From: Arion vulgaris
Lineage: Eukaryota; Mollusca; Gastropoda; Stylommatophora; Arionidae
Assembly (NCBI GenBank): GCA_020796225.1
Contig: CM036775.1
Location: 10,276,671-10,340,670 of the forward strand
Direction: 5' to 3'
Length of the DNA stretch: 64,000 bases
The notes under the pieces were generated by a model. That model did no database searches, was not told the origin of the DNA, and saw only the letters and a list, made by a program, of their open reading frames with translations. Each line of letters starts with the position of its first letter. The first letter of the stretch is position 1. Below, one piece after another: positions 11,601-26,642 of this stretch. Position numbers and translations under genes: made by a program.

Positions 11601-14600
11601 CTACGTGACAACGACAAGTAGTTTGACATTGGAAACATGGGCGGCTAAGAAGCTGTGACAGGGCTATCATCTCATAACTACATGGAATGCTTTTTGCTGT
11701 GTCAACCGTGCATTTGTTGTGTGTATTCAGAAAATGGCGGACAGTGGTTATGACGAACAAACTCAATCTGCCATATGCAGTTATATTGCGGGTGCAGAAA
11801 GCTGGATTTTATCATGATTGATGTTTCCTTCGACAAGAATTGCAATTCAAGTGATAACAATTTTGTGTTGCTACATTAGCGACGGCCATATGCATTTTAT
11901 GCGGTGCAGGTTGCTTTTTGTGGCGATGCGTGGCTGTTTCATTCTGGAATTAGTTCACACAGGAAACATTTCAGTTGTTAGCATTTTGTGTGATTTTCAT
12001 TGGCACAGGAACGGAGCAATTATGGGGTGACCCGTTGCAGTGAAGTTGGAACCGTACTTATATACTCTGGTGTTTTCATACTCAGTGACTCCATGAGCAT
12101 GATTCGTAAGTCGAATCAGGAATGGTGAGATGAAACTGGATGTATATACTGGAATAAACAAGGAACAGAGAAAGCACCGTAATTGTTTGTTACTGGGCAT
12201 ACAGGAGTAATGAACAAACTGATAGATTGACTGACATGGCTAAGCTATCAGAAGGAGCTGCAATGGACAGAAATGACTTTCTTAACGCACTGAGAACCTT
12301 TCCGAACGAAGGGGTTTCAGGGTTGTGAATCCCAATAGCTGACCAGATTGAAAGAGATGGGTGTCGATATTGGTACAGCTCAAAATAGAGGAGTTTCAGA
12401 GCTGTGAATCCCAGTTGATGACCAGATTGAAAGAGATGGGTGCCGATATTGGTACAGCTCGAAATAGAGGAGTTTCAGAGCTGTGAATCCCAATTGATGA
12501 CCAGATTGAAAGAGATGGGTGTCGATATTGGTACAGCTCAAAATAGAGGAGTTTCAGAGCTGTGAATCCCAGTTGATGACCAGATTGAAAGAGATGGGTG
12601 TCGATATTGGTACAGCTCAAAATAGAGGAGTTTCAGAGCTGTGAATCCCAGTTGATGACCAGATTGAAAGAGATGGATGTCGATATTGGTACAGCTCGAA
12701 AAATGATGACATACCAAATATTCAAAAAGATTGATTAATCAACATGAGACTGGTGTGTTGGGATAATGGACTCGTTGTGATGGGGATCCCCCGACCCAGA
12801 AGCACTTGAGCTTTCAGCTCTTCGGTTCGATGACATGGACATCGCAACCCTTCGGTTCGGTGCCACGAACACCGTAAATCTGGAGAACATGTGGCTTTTC
12901 TGCCAGCCCGCGAAATTGAACCCACACTCACAGAGGGGTTGGCACCCGTCGTCCAATGTGCTACGAACACGCTGGCGTTATGGGGATTAGAGCACATATG
13001 TACATGCCTGGAGTACTATGATATATTTATGTAGTATTCATATAACCGATACATGATGATGGTGAACTTACCACAGACATGTGATGAACTTACCTAAGAC
13101 AGACAAGACACACGTTAATGAACTTACCAAAGACATGATGATGATGAACGTACCCCAGATATGACTCATGAAGAACTTACCACAGACTGACAGGACACAT
13201 GATGATGATGAACTTACCACAGACAGACAGGACACATGATGATCTTACCACAGACAAGACAGGACATGTGATGACGATGAAGAACTTACCACAGACAGAC
13301 AGGTGATGATGATGAAGAACTTACCACAGACAGACAGGACATGTGATGACGATGAAGAACTTACCACAGACAGACAGGACACATGATGACGATGAAGAAC
13401 TTACCACAGACAGACAGGTGATGATGATGAAGAACTTACCACAGACAGACAGGACACATGATGACGATGAAGAACTTACCACAGACAGACAGGACACGTG
13501 ATGACGATGAAGAACTTACCACATGTTAATGGCATCAAAGTCATAGAGAGAATCAACCCCTTGCTCCGAATCTGTATCTGAACTTTTTGTAGGTAAACTA
13601 GGCGTTTAAGTTTGTATCAAACATACGTTCATGCTGCTTGTCCGAGACGGGCCTCTGTTGGTGTGAGTGGATCCAGTGACTGATGCTCTCTGATTTGGAG
13701 GTGACCAAACTCCAAGAAAACTGTTGCTCGGTCTAATGTCACAGAGGCACCAGATTTAATAGCTGCTGTAAGGTTAGTATCCTGCATGACGATGGGCTTA
13801 TTAGTCACATCTGTCAAACATGTCACGCTAGCGGATGTGACGCCGGAGGTGGGATTGTTCGTAACACTGTTTAAAACACTACTATTACTACTACTACCCC
13901 ACCCCTGTCAATGATAACAAATTATTGCTGCCCACCATCAAATTCCCAGTTGTCTCGCTAGTAATGTTGCTGCCCCCGCCGCCGACACCTGCTGCAACAA
14001 AACTGCTGCTATCAGCAACAGTGGTTGATATATGTGTTATGTCATTTGGCGAGCGTTGCCCCACCAGCAGCGGCAACCACTCCACTGCGGCCACTGTTGA
14101 CATCGGAAATAAATTTGCTAGGTGGGTGCGGACTCAGAGTGGGCATTGTAGGGTCCATGCTAGACGATGGCAGAGGTTGAGGTTCATCTAGCGGAGATGG
14201 TGCAGAGTTTGGTGTGTCCATGGGAGCCAGATTTTCATGCATGGGCGTACTACTTCTGCCTTGAGATATTGTTGAACCATTGACTGTCGTTGTGCCAGTT
14301 GGACAGAAGGCTGGATTCGGCTGCTGCTGCATGGGTTGGCTCATCATAGGATCAACATCAAACTGAAGTAGATCATCAACTTGTGGACCACGCCGATGAT
14401 ATGGCACAGAATTACGACTAGAGCGACTCATTAACTTGTCCCCTTTCCCATGTTTGCCACCGACTGCATTCTTGTGGTCTTCTTGTGCCTACAATGTAAA
14501 TAAAACATGTGCATGAGCAGCTAATCACAACATAGACAGAAGAACAGTCAAATATAAAAAAACAAGTGCATGTTAGAAGCTAATCACCAACAAAGACAGA

Positions 14601-17600
14601 CAGACAGAATGGTGGCTACAATAGCAAAATAAAACAAGTGCATGTTAGCAGCTAATCATGTAAAAACAAAGTACTATAGTATTACAAAATACAGAAACAG
14701 TGACGATAAACAGCAACATTTCGACCAAAAGGTCTTTATCAAGCAAACGATACAACAGGAGGGACGAATTTCACAGAGCACTTCAAATGGACGATTACAT
14801 AGGAAACATTCAAACGTATCTAATGAAAATCTAGGAATAAAAATGAATAATGAAATGAGTGCAACACAAAACTAGAAGTGGAAAAGAAGAGAAACAATAG
14901 TGAATATATAACCTATAGAACTGAAGCAAATACACATATAGATTACAAGGCATGAGATGAGAAAGTACTAAGAAGCACAGGAATGTAATGCGTTGAGACC
15001 AAGAGGTCGCAAGGTACCATACAACGAAATAAGACGGTTCTCCAGAGCAAATCAACTGCGATCATCAGAGGAACATGAATAGAAGTTAATCACCAACAGA
15101 CAGAACGGTGCCTACAAAAGTAAAATAAACCATGAGCATGTTAGCAGCTAATCACCAACATAGATAGACATACAGAAAATATAGTTAGCCGTTAACATGC
15201 TCCCGTATTGCTATAGCAGCTAGTGCCTTCACTAAGTTAACAAATATCTGGCAATCTCAAGACCTTAGTATATGCACAAAAGTTAAATTGTTTAGGTCCC
15301 GTGTGATTCCTGTACTGACATATGGTTGTGAAAGTTAGAAATCAACAAGCAAAATTGATAAGAAACTGAACAGCTTTGAGAATAAATGTCTCAGAAAATT
15401 ATTAAAAGTAAAATGGAGTGATTTCATTTCGAACAACACAGTGAGAAATAGAACACACCAACAACCCGTATCAAATATTATAAGGAAACAAAGGTGGTAA
15501 TATTTAGGTCATATTCTTAGATCAGACGAAAAGAGACTAAATCGACAAGTCCTTATGTGGTCACCAGTTGGGAAAAGAAACTGAAGACCTAAGACCACTC
15601 TCCGAAGAACAATCATCAAAGTAAACTATTGAGATGTAAAACCATACAAGATCTCCAACTGTTAGCAACGAACCGCATCACATGGAGATCTAAAACCTCT
15701 ACCCTATGTGCCGCCTTTGTCACGAAAGGAACAAACTAACTATAACATGTATAAAGAGATAGAAAATTCACATAAACGTTGCTCCTAAGTTATTAATTTG
15801 GAATATTTTATATTAGTAGCTTCTTCTTCCTTGTGATCGCTATTTTGATGATTATACCGTTAGACGTGTTCTTATGATGAAGTCGACTGTTGTCTGAAGC
15901 TGCTTCTTCTTTGAAACCGTTATTTTGATGATTATACCGTTAGAAGTGTTCTTATGATGAAGTCAACTGTTGTCTGGAGCTGCTTCTTTGCAACTGCTAT
16001 TTTGATGATTATACCGTTAGAAGTGTTCTTATGATGAAGTCGACTGTTGTCTGGAGCTTCTTCTTTGCAACTGCTATTTTGATGATTATACCGCTAGAAG
16101 TGTTCTTATGATGAAGTCGACTGTTGTCTGGAGCTCGTCTCTGGTGTCATGTAGTATTGAATGTAATGCTGTAGGGCCAGCTTCCCTTCCTAGGGAGGAC
16201 ATGCAGGGGATAGTCTTGCGTTCTTATGATGAAGTTGACTGTTGTCTGGAGCTTCTTCTTCTTTGCGATCGCTATTTTGATGAATATACCATTAGATGCG
16301 TTCTTATGAATGATGAAGTCGACTTGTCTGGAGCTTATCTCTGGTGTCATGTAATTTTGTGTTGTAGGGCCAGCATTCCTTTCTAGGGAGGACATACAGG
16401 GGACAGTCTTGTAGTCTTATGATGAAGTCGACTTTTGTCTGGAGCTCATCTCTGGTGCCCTGTAGTTTTGAATTTAGTGTTGAGTTGTAGGGCCAGCATT
16501 CCTTTCTAGGGAGGACATACAGAGGCCAGTCTTACAGGACATGTTCTGTGGTTTGATCAGCGGTGTCACAGAGAGTATGGAGACAATTGTAGCCTGTGTA
16601 GATGTTTGTTCGGTCTGTTATGTCCTATCCTAAATCGGAAGATGATAGTCTGTCCTTGACTGTCAAGTGTGTGGTAGCGATCGTTGGATAGTTATATTAG
16701 TAGCTACTTACACACAGTAGAACTATGTATCAACAGGTCAGTGTTGCGTATATGGTCAGTGCTGTACTTACCGTACACAGTTGCATGTGACCTTGCTAGA
16801 TGGGTCTGTAAAGTTCCATACTCCCAACGGTGACTGTTGCTGCTGCTGTTGGTGATGTTCATCACAATTCATTGCTGCATCTGGTAATCTACAGGTAGAA
16901 AACACAAGATGTCAACATATTGTTACAAGAATAATGCTACCAGATGTACACAGATGGACATCAAACAAAAGTAATGCTACGAGGTGTACACCAAACAAGA
17001 CAAATGCTACCAGATGTACACAGATGAACATCAAACAAAAGTAATGCTACGAGGTGTACATCAAACAAAAGTAACGCTACGAGGTGTACATCAAACAAGA
17101 CAAATGCTACCAGGTGTACACAGATGAACATCAAACACAAGTAACACTACGAGGTGTACATCAAACAAGACAAATGCTACCAGGTGTACACAGATGAACA
17201 TCAAACACAAGTAACACTACGAGGTGTACATCAAACAAGACAAATGCTACCAGATTTACACAGATGAACATCAAACAAAAGTAATGCTATCAGGTGTACA
17301 CAGATGAACATCAAACAAGACAAAGGCTACCAGGTGTACATGAAATAAGAGTAATGCTACGAGGTGTACAGGTGATAATTTGATTGACTAACCTCTTATT
17401 TGAAGCCAGATTAAGACATGCATCCTGTCGCACCTTCTCTGCCAACTGGTAGCCTAAGACCTCAACCTTGCTGCTACTGATACTGGGCAAGCTGTCAGTC
17501 TGTCCCTGTATAGAGCCCACCAGCGGAGAGATCTTCATGCCATGCTGGTCTAGACCAAAGGCAGGCTCACAAGGTGACGCAGGTGGTGAGAACTGAGACA

Positions 17601-20600
17601 CAGAGCGAGTCAGAAGTCTGTTGTGTGAGGATGTAAGTGTGGATGGTTGGAGAGGTTGTAGGACACTGTTGCTGCCATTCAGATCCTCATTATCACAGAC
17701 TAGAACATAACAGGTAGGGTACTTCATATGTGTCCCACCTGAAGATAGAGGTAGAAAGAAATGATTGTTAAATCTCTTACACTTATACTTGAGCCTGTCT
17801 ATCTTAGTTTATGTTTCAACAAGTCTAAACAAACGTACGATCATGACCCAACACATAATACAAAAGTTGGAGACATTTCAGAATAAATGTTTAAGAAGAA
17901 TCCTGCAATTTTTTGGCCAAATACCATAACAAATGAGGAACTTTTGAAACAAACAGACTGTGCATCCTTGGAGACCATCATTAAGAGATGAAGATGGCGG
18001 TGGTTTGGACATGTATGTCGTATGCCAGTGGGGGCATTGGCTAGGGCAGCTCTCAGATGGACAGCGGATGGGAAGAAAAGGCCTGGATGTCCAAAGGAAA
18101 CATGGAGAAGAACGGTGGAGAGTTGAAGGGTGCGGCCTGGCGTGGGAGGCGGTTGGTTGAAAAGCAGCAGAACGGCAACAGTGGAAGTCTTATCAAGAGA
18201 GATTCTTCTTCTTCTTTCTTCTTTTGTCATCACACTGCTACCGGGTTGTTGCCCAGTGTCGTGGTTTTCTGTTTTTGTCTTGCGCTGTTCTAGTGGCTTG
18301 TGTGATTGTTATCTTTGCTCTTTCACAGGATTCTGCTACGCCATCTAACCATCTTTTCCGTGGTCTTCCTCTTGCCTTCTTTCCCGATGTTCTGTTGTAG
18401 AAGACTGTATACTGTGGAGTTTGGATGCATTCTTATTAAGTGGCCAAACCACTTCATTTTTGTTTATCTATGTAATTCAAGCACGGTTTTGTGCCAACTT
18501 TCTTTCTTATGCTGATGTTGCTGATTCTGTCTTTTCGTTTGTTGGTAACTTTTACGAGGCAACGCATTTCACATGTAGTTATTTTTGTGACTGCGCTTTG
18601 CTCAATGTCCATGTTTGGCTCTGGTAACACAAAGTAGGTATAAAAATGCTGTTGCTTAGCTTCCTGTGAAATTTTTGGGTGCCTTAAAAAAAATTAGTAC
18701 ACTTATATTTGAATATGCCCCTCTCAGTTTATGTTTCTCTCTCTCTTGCAATAACCCTAGACTGGTGTACCAGATCTCGCCATAAATTATATTCATGTGG
18801 AAATCTGATTCATGAAGCCTTAGCACTGGTGTGTTTTACGTCACATCTTCAGCGCCATTTGGAGCTCTGGTACTTATCCATCGGCGATGTGTCCGGTTTC
18901 AGCCAGCGTTTACTCGGTTCGCTCTCCGTTCTGTAGCCATCTAGTGTTTTTAACGGTGTGGGGTAGCTAGCCCCATGTCCTACCTCTTTAGTCACCTCTT
19001 ATGACATGCATGGCAGGTAACAGTGGTTCCACTTCTTTGCACCCCAATTTGGGGCCAGGTAACCACTCTGGTGAGTTTATGTTTCAACAAGACTAAACAT
19101 ACGTTCTACCATAATCACATCAATAATCTTATCAAGAGTACACTTATATTTGAATATGTCTCTCTCAGTTTATGTTTCAACAAGACTAAACAGTCAACCA
19201 TAATCACATCAATAATCTTATCAAGAGAGATTAGTACACTTATTTGAATGTCTCAGTTATGTTTCAACAAGACTAAACATACGTTCTACATAATCACATC
19301 AATAATCTTATCAAGAGATTAGTACACTTTTATTTGAATATGTCTCTCAGTTTATGTTTCAACAAGACTAAACAACGTTCAACCATAATCACATCAATAA
19401 TCTTATCAAGAGAGATTAGTACACTTTTATTTGAATATGTCTCAGTTTATGTTTCAACAAGACTAAACATACGTTCAACCATAATCACATCAATAATCTT
19501 ATCAAGAGAGATTAGTACACTTTTATTTGAATATGTCTCAGTTTATGTTTCAACAAGACTAAACATACGTTCTACCATAATCACATCAATAATCTTATCA
19601 AGAGAGATTAGTACACTTTTTGGATTGTAAATGTCCAGTTTGATGTTTCAAATCAAGTCAAACACACCAATCCTCTATATGGTTTAGTTTCTTCTGCTTC
19701 AAATGCTACATATCAACCACTTGTGAAACCACTCTTTGTGATTTGTATGTGATCTGAGCCAAGAGCGATTATACGTTGTGCCAGTTATGCGTCCACAAGT
19801 AGGCCAGTACATCTGATTTCTGCGATGCCTTTTATTTACTAGGCTAGCTTCCCTAGGTTGCCTCATCAGTTGCCTCTTACCACATGCCTTGTAGGTCGCA
19901 GCGATACTATTCTGTTTCTCTTGTGGGCCCCGGCACCACACAGGCAGAAGAGACCTTATTAGAAATTAAAAGAACAGTCGAGCCCGTCTGCCCAGCGTGT
20001 TCAGCGTTTGGACTACTGGTGACTATCCCTCTTGTGTGTGTGGGTTCAATTCCGTGGGATGGCAGAAAAAGCCACAGATTCTCCAGATTGACGGTGTTCG
20101 TGGCACCAAACCGAAGGGTTACGATGTCCATGGCACCGAACCGAAGAGCTGAAAAGCTCAAGTGCTTTTGGATCGAAAAAAAAGAACAGTCGAAACAACA
20201 CCTGTTGTTAGATTCATTGAAAGACATTGACTCAATTGGTTTGGCCACTTGGTGAGAATGAACCCAAGTAGACAAGTTGCAATAGCATCTATTGTTTTTC
20301 CCCAGATGGATGATCATATTGGCTGTCCACTCTTGCTGTTAAGTGTAGTGTGGGGGCTTTAATTTGCGTTCCAGGGCCAGATGAGTCGCCCTTATTATCC
20401 ATGTTTATTTAGTGTGGTCTTGATATAGTATATCGATCTTTTTCTTGGTCTTTCCTTGGCTATAGTACCTGACATTTTTTGGGGAGGTGGTGGGTTGGTG
20501 GTTTGTATGATATTATTGGAAGTTGGTTGTATTCCATTCTCATTAAATGTCAGAACCACTGCATTTGTTGTCTTTCAATGTATTTGATGCATGAAGTTAT

Positions 20601-23600
20601 GCTCACTCTGCTTCTGATATCCCTCTTTCGTAGTCTTTCCTGGTGACCACTGCCTTTCTCCAGCATTTCATTTCAAATGTGGTGAGCTTACCTGAAAATG
20701 GAATCAAGAGAAAGGGGCATACCAAGAAAAAGATGGAGTTACAGACATCATAAAAGTCCATAATACCACAGCATATCAAGTGATCATTATCTCAAAAACT
20801 GATCATCAGTTAAACACGTGAAGCCTAACAGTAAAAAAGCAGAGGACAAATGATTGTAGCATAAAAAGCTGAGATGAGCAGATTGGAACCAAGTTGCCAT
20901 TCTATGCCTTAGAACAGGATACAATTGACTCCGGAGCCACATGTATAAAAAATTCAAGATTGGCAATTCAGCCATGCGGACAGGCACACCAGACTGCAGA
21001 GCACATACTTCAAGACTGCCCCAAATATGATACACTGAGGCAAACTCACTGGCCTAACGAAACAACACTCTACAGAAAACTACACGGACCTCTGTGTGAG
21101 CTACAAAAGACAGTGAAGTTCATACAAGAGACAACATTGAATATATAGACAAATTTCAAGCGATCGAAAGGAAGGAGGAAGGAAAGCTGAGAACAGCATA
21201 TGTTACATTTTGGTGAAATACTGTTAAGATGAGATGTAGAATGGGCAACTCACCCACAATCACTTCCACCATGTTGGGCATCTTGGTTGGGCTGCTGACA
21301 CCAGACTCTTCTCTAACGGTCTCTTTGATAGGGTAATAGTTGGCCCACTCTGAGAACATCTTGGATGTGGCAGAGGTATGTTCCCCATCAGAGTATGTCA
21401 CACCAGTCAATGTTCCACTCAAACCATGAGGAGCCAAGATCACTAGTAGAGGAAAGAGAAGAAGTACATATGTTTAAATGATTAGTAACGGGTGATTACC
21501 AGGACCCAAATTTAGGGTGTAAAGAATAGAACCACTGTTACCTGCCACGCATGCCGTAGAGGCGACTAAGGAGGTTTGGCTGAAATCGGATCCAAATGTC
21601 CTAAATGTGTAGAAGTCAACCTGCTGCCTTGCAGGATGGCTGGGGACTGCCAACCCAGTAAACGCTGGCTGAATCTGGACACATCGTCGAAGGATAAGCA
21701 CCAGAGCTTCAAATGACGCTGAAGATGTGACGAAACCCACCCATGCTAAGGCTGCACGAATCAGATTTCCACATGAATGAATTTATGGAGAGATCTGGTA
21801 CATCAGTCTTTTAGGTGATCGAGAGAGAGAATGACTAGTAAACAAACACATATGTAAACATTTGGGACATATACCATGTCAATAAAACATAAGGGACATA
21901 TACCACATCAATAAAACAATCAATATTATTTCCTCAGATACAAGCATACACACACACACGTTGAAACCAACAACTCGACTTGTATAAGATAAATGAAGTG
22001 AAAATCATGGCACATTCTTTACAGGACGCAGCCATCAACCACAGTAAACTAGAGATTGATTTTCCTAGGCACCACTTATATGTTCAGTAGTTTGCCATAA
22101 GATATATATATATATCAAGAAAATATAAAAAGAAGATATAAGAAAAATTCACTTGTCTGAAAGAAGAGAAGACTACAAACAAACATGGTTAAGTGTGTGT
22201 GTATATGTATGTATGTATATATATATATATATATATAATATATATATATATATATAATATATTATATTATACGGACAACACACAATCTTTCTTTCAGACA
22301 AGAATTTCTTTCAGACAAGTGAATTCTTGTCGGAACAAACACATTTTCTTTCAGACAAGCACATTTTCTTTCAGACAAGTGAATTCTGTCAAACAAACAC
22401 ATCTTGTCAGACAAGTAAATTTTCCAGGCAGGTAAACATTTCTTCTTAAAGACACATAACCTCTTTCAGACAAGTGAATTTGTCAAACAAGCAAAATCTT
22501 GTCAGGCAAGTAAATTTTTCTTTCAGGCAGGTGAATTCTTCTGTCTTCTTCAAACGTTCCACATCGACCACTTGTCAACTACTCTGTGTGATTTGTTTGT
22601 GATCTGAGCCTAAGAGCGATTATGCGTTGTGCCAGTTATGCGCCCATAAGTAGGCAAAGCACATCCGATTTCTGCGCTGCTTTTTATTTACTAGTGTAGC
22701 ATCCCTAGGGCCTACATCAGTCGCCTCTTATGACATGCATTGTAGGTTGCAGTGGTACTATTCTTTGCTTCCCTTGTGGGCCGTAGCACCACATGGGCGA
22801 ATTATTCTGTCATACAAGCAAAATATTTTCTTTCAGACAGGTGAATTTTTCTTTCAGACAAATGAAGTGAATTCTTCATCCAGACAGGTGAAGTGCATTC
22901 TTCAAGACATGTGCATTCTTCTTCAAGATAAGTTCCCTTTTCTTCTTCCAGACAAATAAATGGGCAGTGCACCAGACTCCAAACCTACGGTAAGGTGTTT
23001 TAGACTTGACTCTCATACATGTACTGTGAACTGTGTTAAACTGGACACTACTATGCCACTATCAAGTTATAGGATAACATTTCATTCAAAGATAAAAGTC
23101 TGAGATTCTGGCTGGAGACCAGGATGTAGGTAACAAACAAAACACTGGATTCTCACTACTATGCCACTATCAAGTTATAGGATAACATTTCATTCAAAGA
23201 TAAAAGTCTGGGATTCTGGTTGGAGACCAGGATGTAAGCAACAAACAAAACACTAGACTCTCACACATGTACTGTGAGGTGTGAGAGACTGGACACTACT
23301 ATGCCACTATCAAGTTATAGGAAAATTTTATTCAAAGATAAAAGTCTGGGATTCTGGTTGGAGACCAGGATGTAGGCAACAAACAAAACACTAGACTCTC
23401 ACACATGTACTGTGAGGGACTGAGATGCACTACTATGCCACTATCAAGTTATAGGATAACATTTCATTCAAAGATAAAAGTCTGGGATTCTGGTTGGAGA
23501 CCAGGATGTAGGCAACAAACAAAACACTGGACTCTACTATGCCACTATCAAGTTATAGGATAACATTTCATTCAAAGATAAAAGTCTGGGATTCTGGTTG

Positions 23601-26600
23601 GTGACCAGGATGTAGGCAACACACAAAACACTGGAAAATTAACATGTACTGTGAGTGTGGAGATGGAAGCACGTACACCACACAAGCACGTAGAGGATCA
23701 TATTTCATTCAAGAGATAAAGACTGAGGTTTAGTTGGGAAGGGTGAGACACACAACACTACTCTCCAGCACATGTACTGTGAGGTGTGGCTACATACTAT
23801 GCCACTAATCAATAGGAGGTAACTTTCAGCAAAGAGTAACATTCGGCGGCTTCTGTTTGCGATCCAGGATGAATTGTAGCAAACTAGCCATGGAAAGGGT
23901 GACAGGGACGGAACAGCGAACAAATGACTGTCAAGTTATGAGGGAAACATTGTCATGTTCAATTTTATGCCATTGACTGAGAGCTCTGGTGGAAAACAAT
24001 GTCAGGCCACTACTGATGCCTGTAGAGGTGAACTCAGTGACTGACACTACTATGCCTACAAATCGAGTTATAGATAACTTTCATCAAAGATAACTTTCAT
24101 CGGAGTCAGTTCTGGCTTTGGAACCCAGACTTTTCTTACTCCATGCCACTGTAAACACTGGTTGTCGGACTGAGCCTACATTGCCACTATCAAGTTATAG
24201 GATAATCATTTCTATCTAATATAGTATTCTAGGCATTCTCAGCCTTGAGGGCCAGTGTATTTTCTCTCTATGCCTACTGTGAAAATATTAATTTTCTGTT
24301 GCTGAGACTGGCACTTTCTACTCTGCTTATCACAAGTTTCATGGAACAGTTACTATCTTTTCCATTTCCCCAGGTACAAAGCCGTCAAAGATGGGTTTAC
24401 AGAAGAAAACGGATGTAACAACAAAAATTCTCAATATTCACTAACTAACAGTAGCTTAGATGGGTCTCTTGCTGTGAGACTGGATATCTACTTCTCACTC
24501 TCAGTCTAGTAGGATAACATTTCATTCAAAGATAAAAGTCTGGGATTCTGGTTGGAGACCAGGATGTAAGCAACAAACAAAACACTGGACTCTCACACAT
24601 GTACTGTGAGGTGTGCGAGACTGGACACTACTATGCCACTATCTAGTTATAGGATAACATTTCATTCAAAGATAAAAGTCTGGGATTCTGGTTGGAGACC
24701 AGGATGTTGGTAACTACTATGCCACTGTGAGGTGTGCGAGACTGGACACTACTATGCCACTATCAAGTTATAGGATAACATTTCATTCAAAGATAACATT
24801 CTGGGATTCTGGTTGGAGACCAGGATGTTGGTAACTACTATGCCACTGTGAGGTGTGCGAGACTGGACACTACTATGCCACTATCAAGTTATAGGATAAC
24901 ATTTCATTCAAAGATAAAAGTCTGGGATTCTGGTTGGAGACCAGGATGTAAGCAACACACAAAATGAAACACTTCCTGTAGGAAACAGTTATAATGTAAT
25001 GTGTGAGGAGAAGGGAAGCGGCAGGCGACACACACACACACACGTAGAGAGATCATATTTTCTCACCAGCAGTGGAGCAGACTAGAGGTTTAAGTTGGAG
25101 ATGAGACAGCCCCCCTTCTCTGTCAGGAACAGTGTAGTTGTAGTAGTAGAGGATGGCTACAGATCTAGCACTCACGCTAATCGGCAAATAGGACGGTTCA
25201 CTTTGAACCAGGCAGCGGCAGAAGCCAGTGCAACAACACGCAGGCGGCCTACTGTTACTGTCGCGATCCATTGATCCGACAACTTGCCCTCAGCAAACAT
25301 AGCCAAGAGAAGGGTGAGACTGGGACGGAATGTCGGTCGGAACAACTGGAAGCTGTGAATTGTGAAGAGAGAGAGAGAGCGAGTTGGCCAACATGGCCTG
25401 TCCTAGTTCTCTGACTGCCCGTGTGTGACTGACTGACAGACTACTTGGTGGGAAGAATTCACATGCAGGCGGCGGGACGACTGATGCTGTGTAGTAGTAG
25501 TAGAACTCAGTGCCCGCTCGCTAGCTAGCTTCTGCTACAAATCTGAGTTCACAATATTGAAAGCTTTTCTCAATCGGGGGTGACCCTAATCTTGTCATAC
25601 GGAAGTCAGTTATGGACAATTTGAAGAAAACAAACACCTCGGTCACTTCTTCTTCGAAAGCTCCAAAATCGACCACTTGTTAAACACTGGATTTGTCTGT
25701 GATCTGAGCCTAAGAGCATTGTCCAGTTATGCGAATGCAATAGGCCAGTACATCCGATTTCTGTGATGCTTGTTTATTTCCCTAGGGTAGTTTCCCTAGG
25801 TCCTACATCAGTCGCCTCTTACAACATGCCTTGTAGGTCGCAGTGTTACTCACTCTCTCTCTCTCTCGATCCCCGCCTAGACTGATGAACCAAATTTTAT
25901 CATTAATTTTACTGTTGCTTTTAGAGACTCCGTCTTTGCTACAGCTTCTCGAAGCTCTGTGTTATCAGGCCAAGTTTTTTTCGCAGGAACAGTGGTACTA
26001 TTCTTTTCTCCCATTGCTAGCCCAGGTACCACACATGCGACCTCGGTCACAAAAGATGGGAGTTTAACAGAAGAAACAGGCGTGTAGGCTGTACACAACC
26101 TCAGAACACATTCTCAAGTATTTCACTAACTAAACGAGGTAGCTATTAGATGTGACAAGTTCTCTTTCTTGCTGTGATGTATGTATTATCTCTCTCTCTC
26201 TCTGTGGCTAAGTGGTTAGTTAATCCGCTATCATGGGTTACATAGGTCTTGGATCTAGACCGCACCGTTCTGCTCACGGGTGTATTTTTTTTGTCTCTCG
26301 TAGGATTGTTGAGGGAGCTACGAGTTTGTGCAATACTCTCGGTAAGTGGCGTACACTTTCTGCGGAGAGGGACTCAGCCATAAGGGGACAATTCAGTGCA
26401 TATGTCTTCATTTTCCTGATACACCCCAGTAACACAATATGGTAGCGAGAGAGAGAAAGATAGAGATTCACTAACAGATATCAACAAAATTAGAATAGGT
26501 GGTAGAGGTTCTCATATTGTGTAGATGTCAAACAGAGAGAGATAGAGGTTCTCATACTGTGTAGATGTCAAACAGAGACAGGGAGAGGTTCTCATATTGT

Positions 26601-26609
26601 TCAGATGTC

Positions 26610-26642
<33 letters not shown>

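Noticed and set aside
25053..25271. 72-codon minus-strand frame starting [13 protein letters not shown]
   Set aside because: No family match, no splice context, and MED13 exons on both sides (21254-21442 and 30075-30220) already join in phase.
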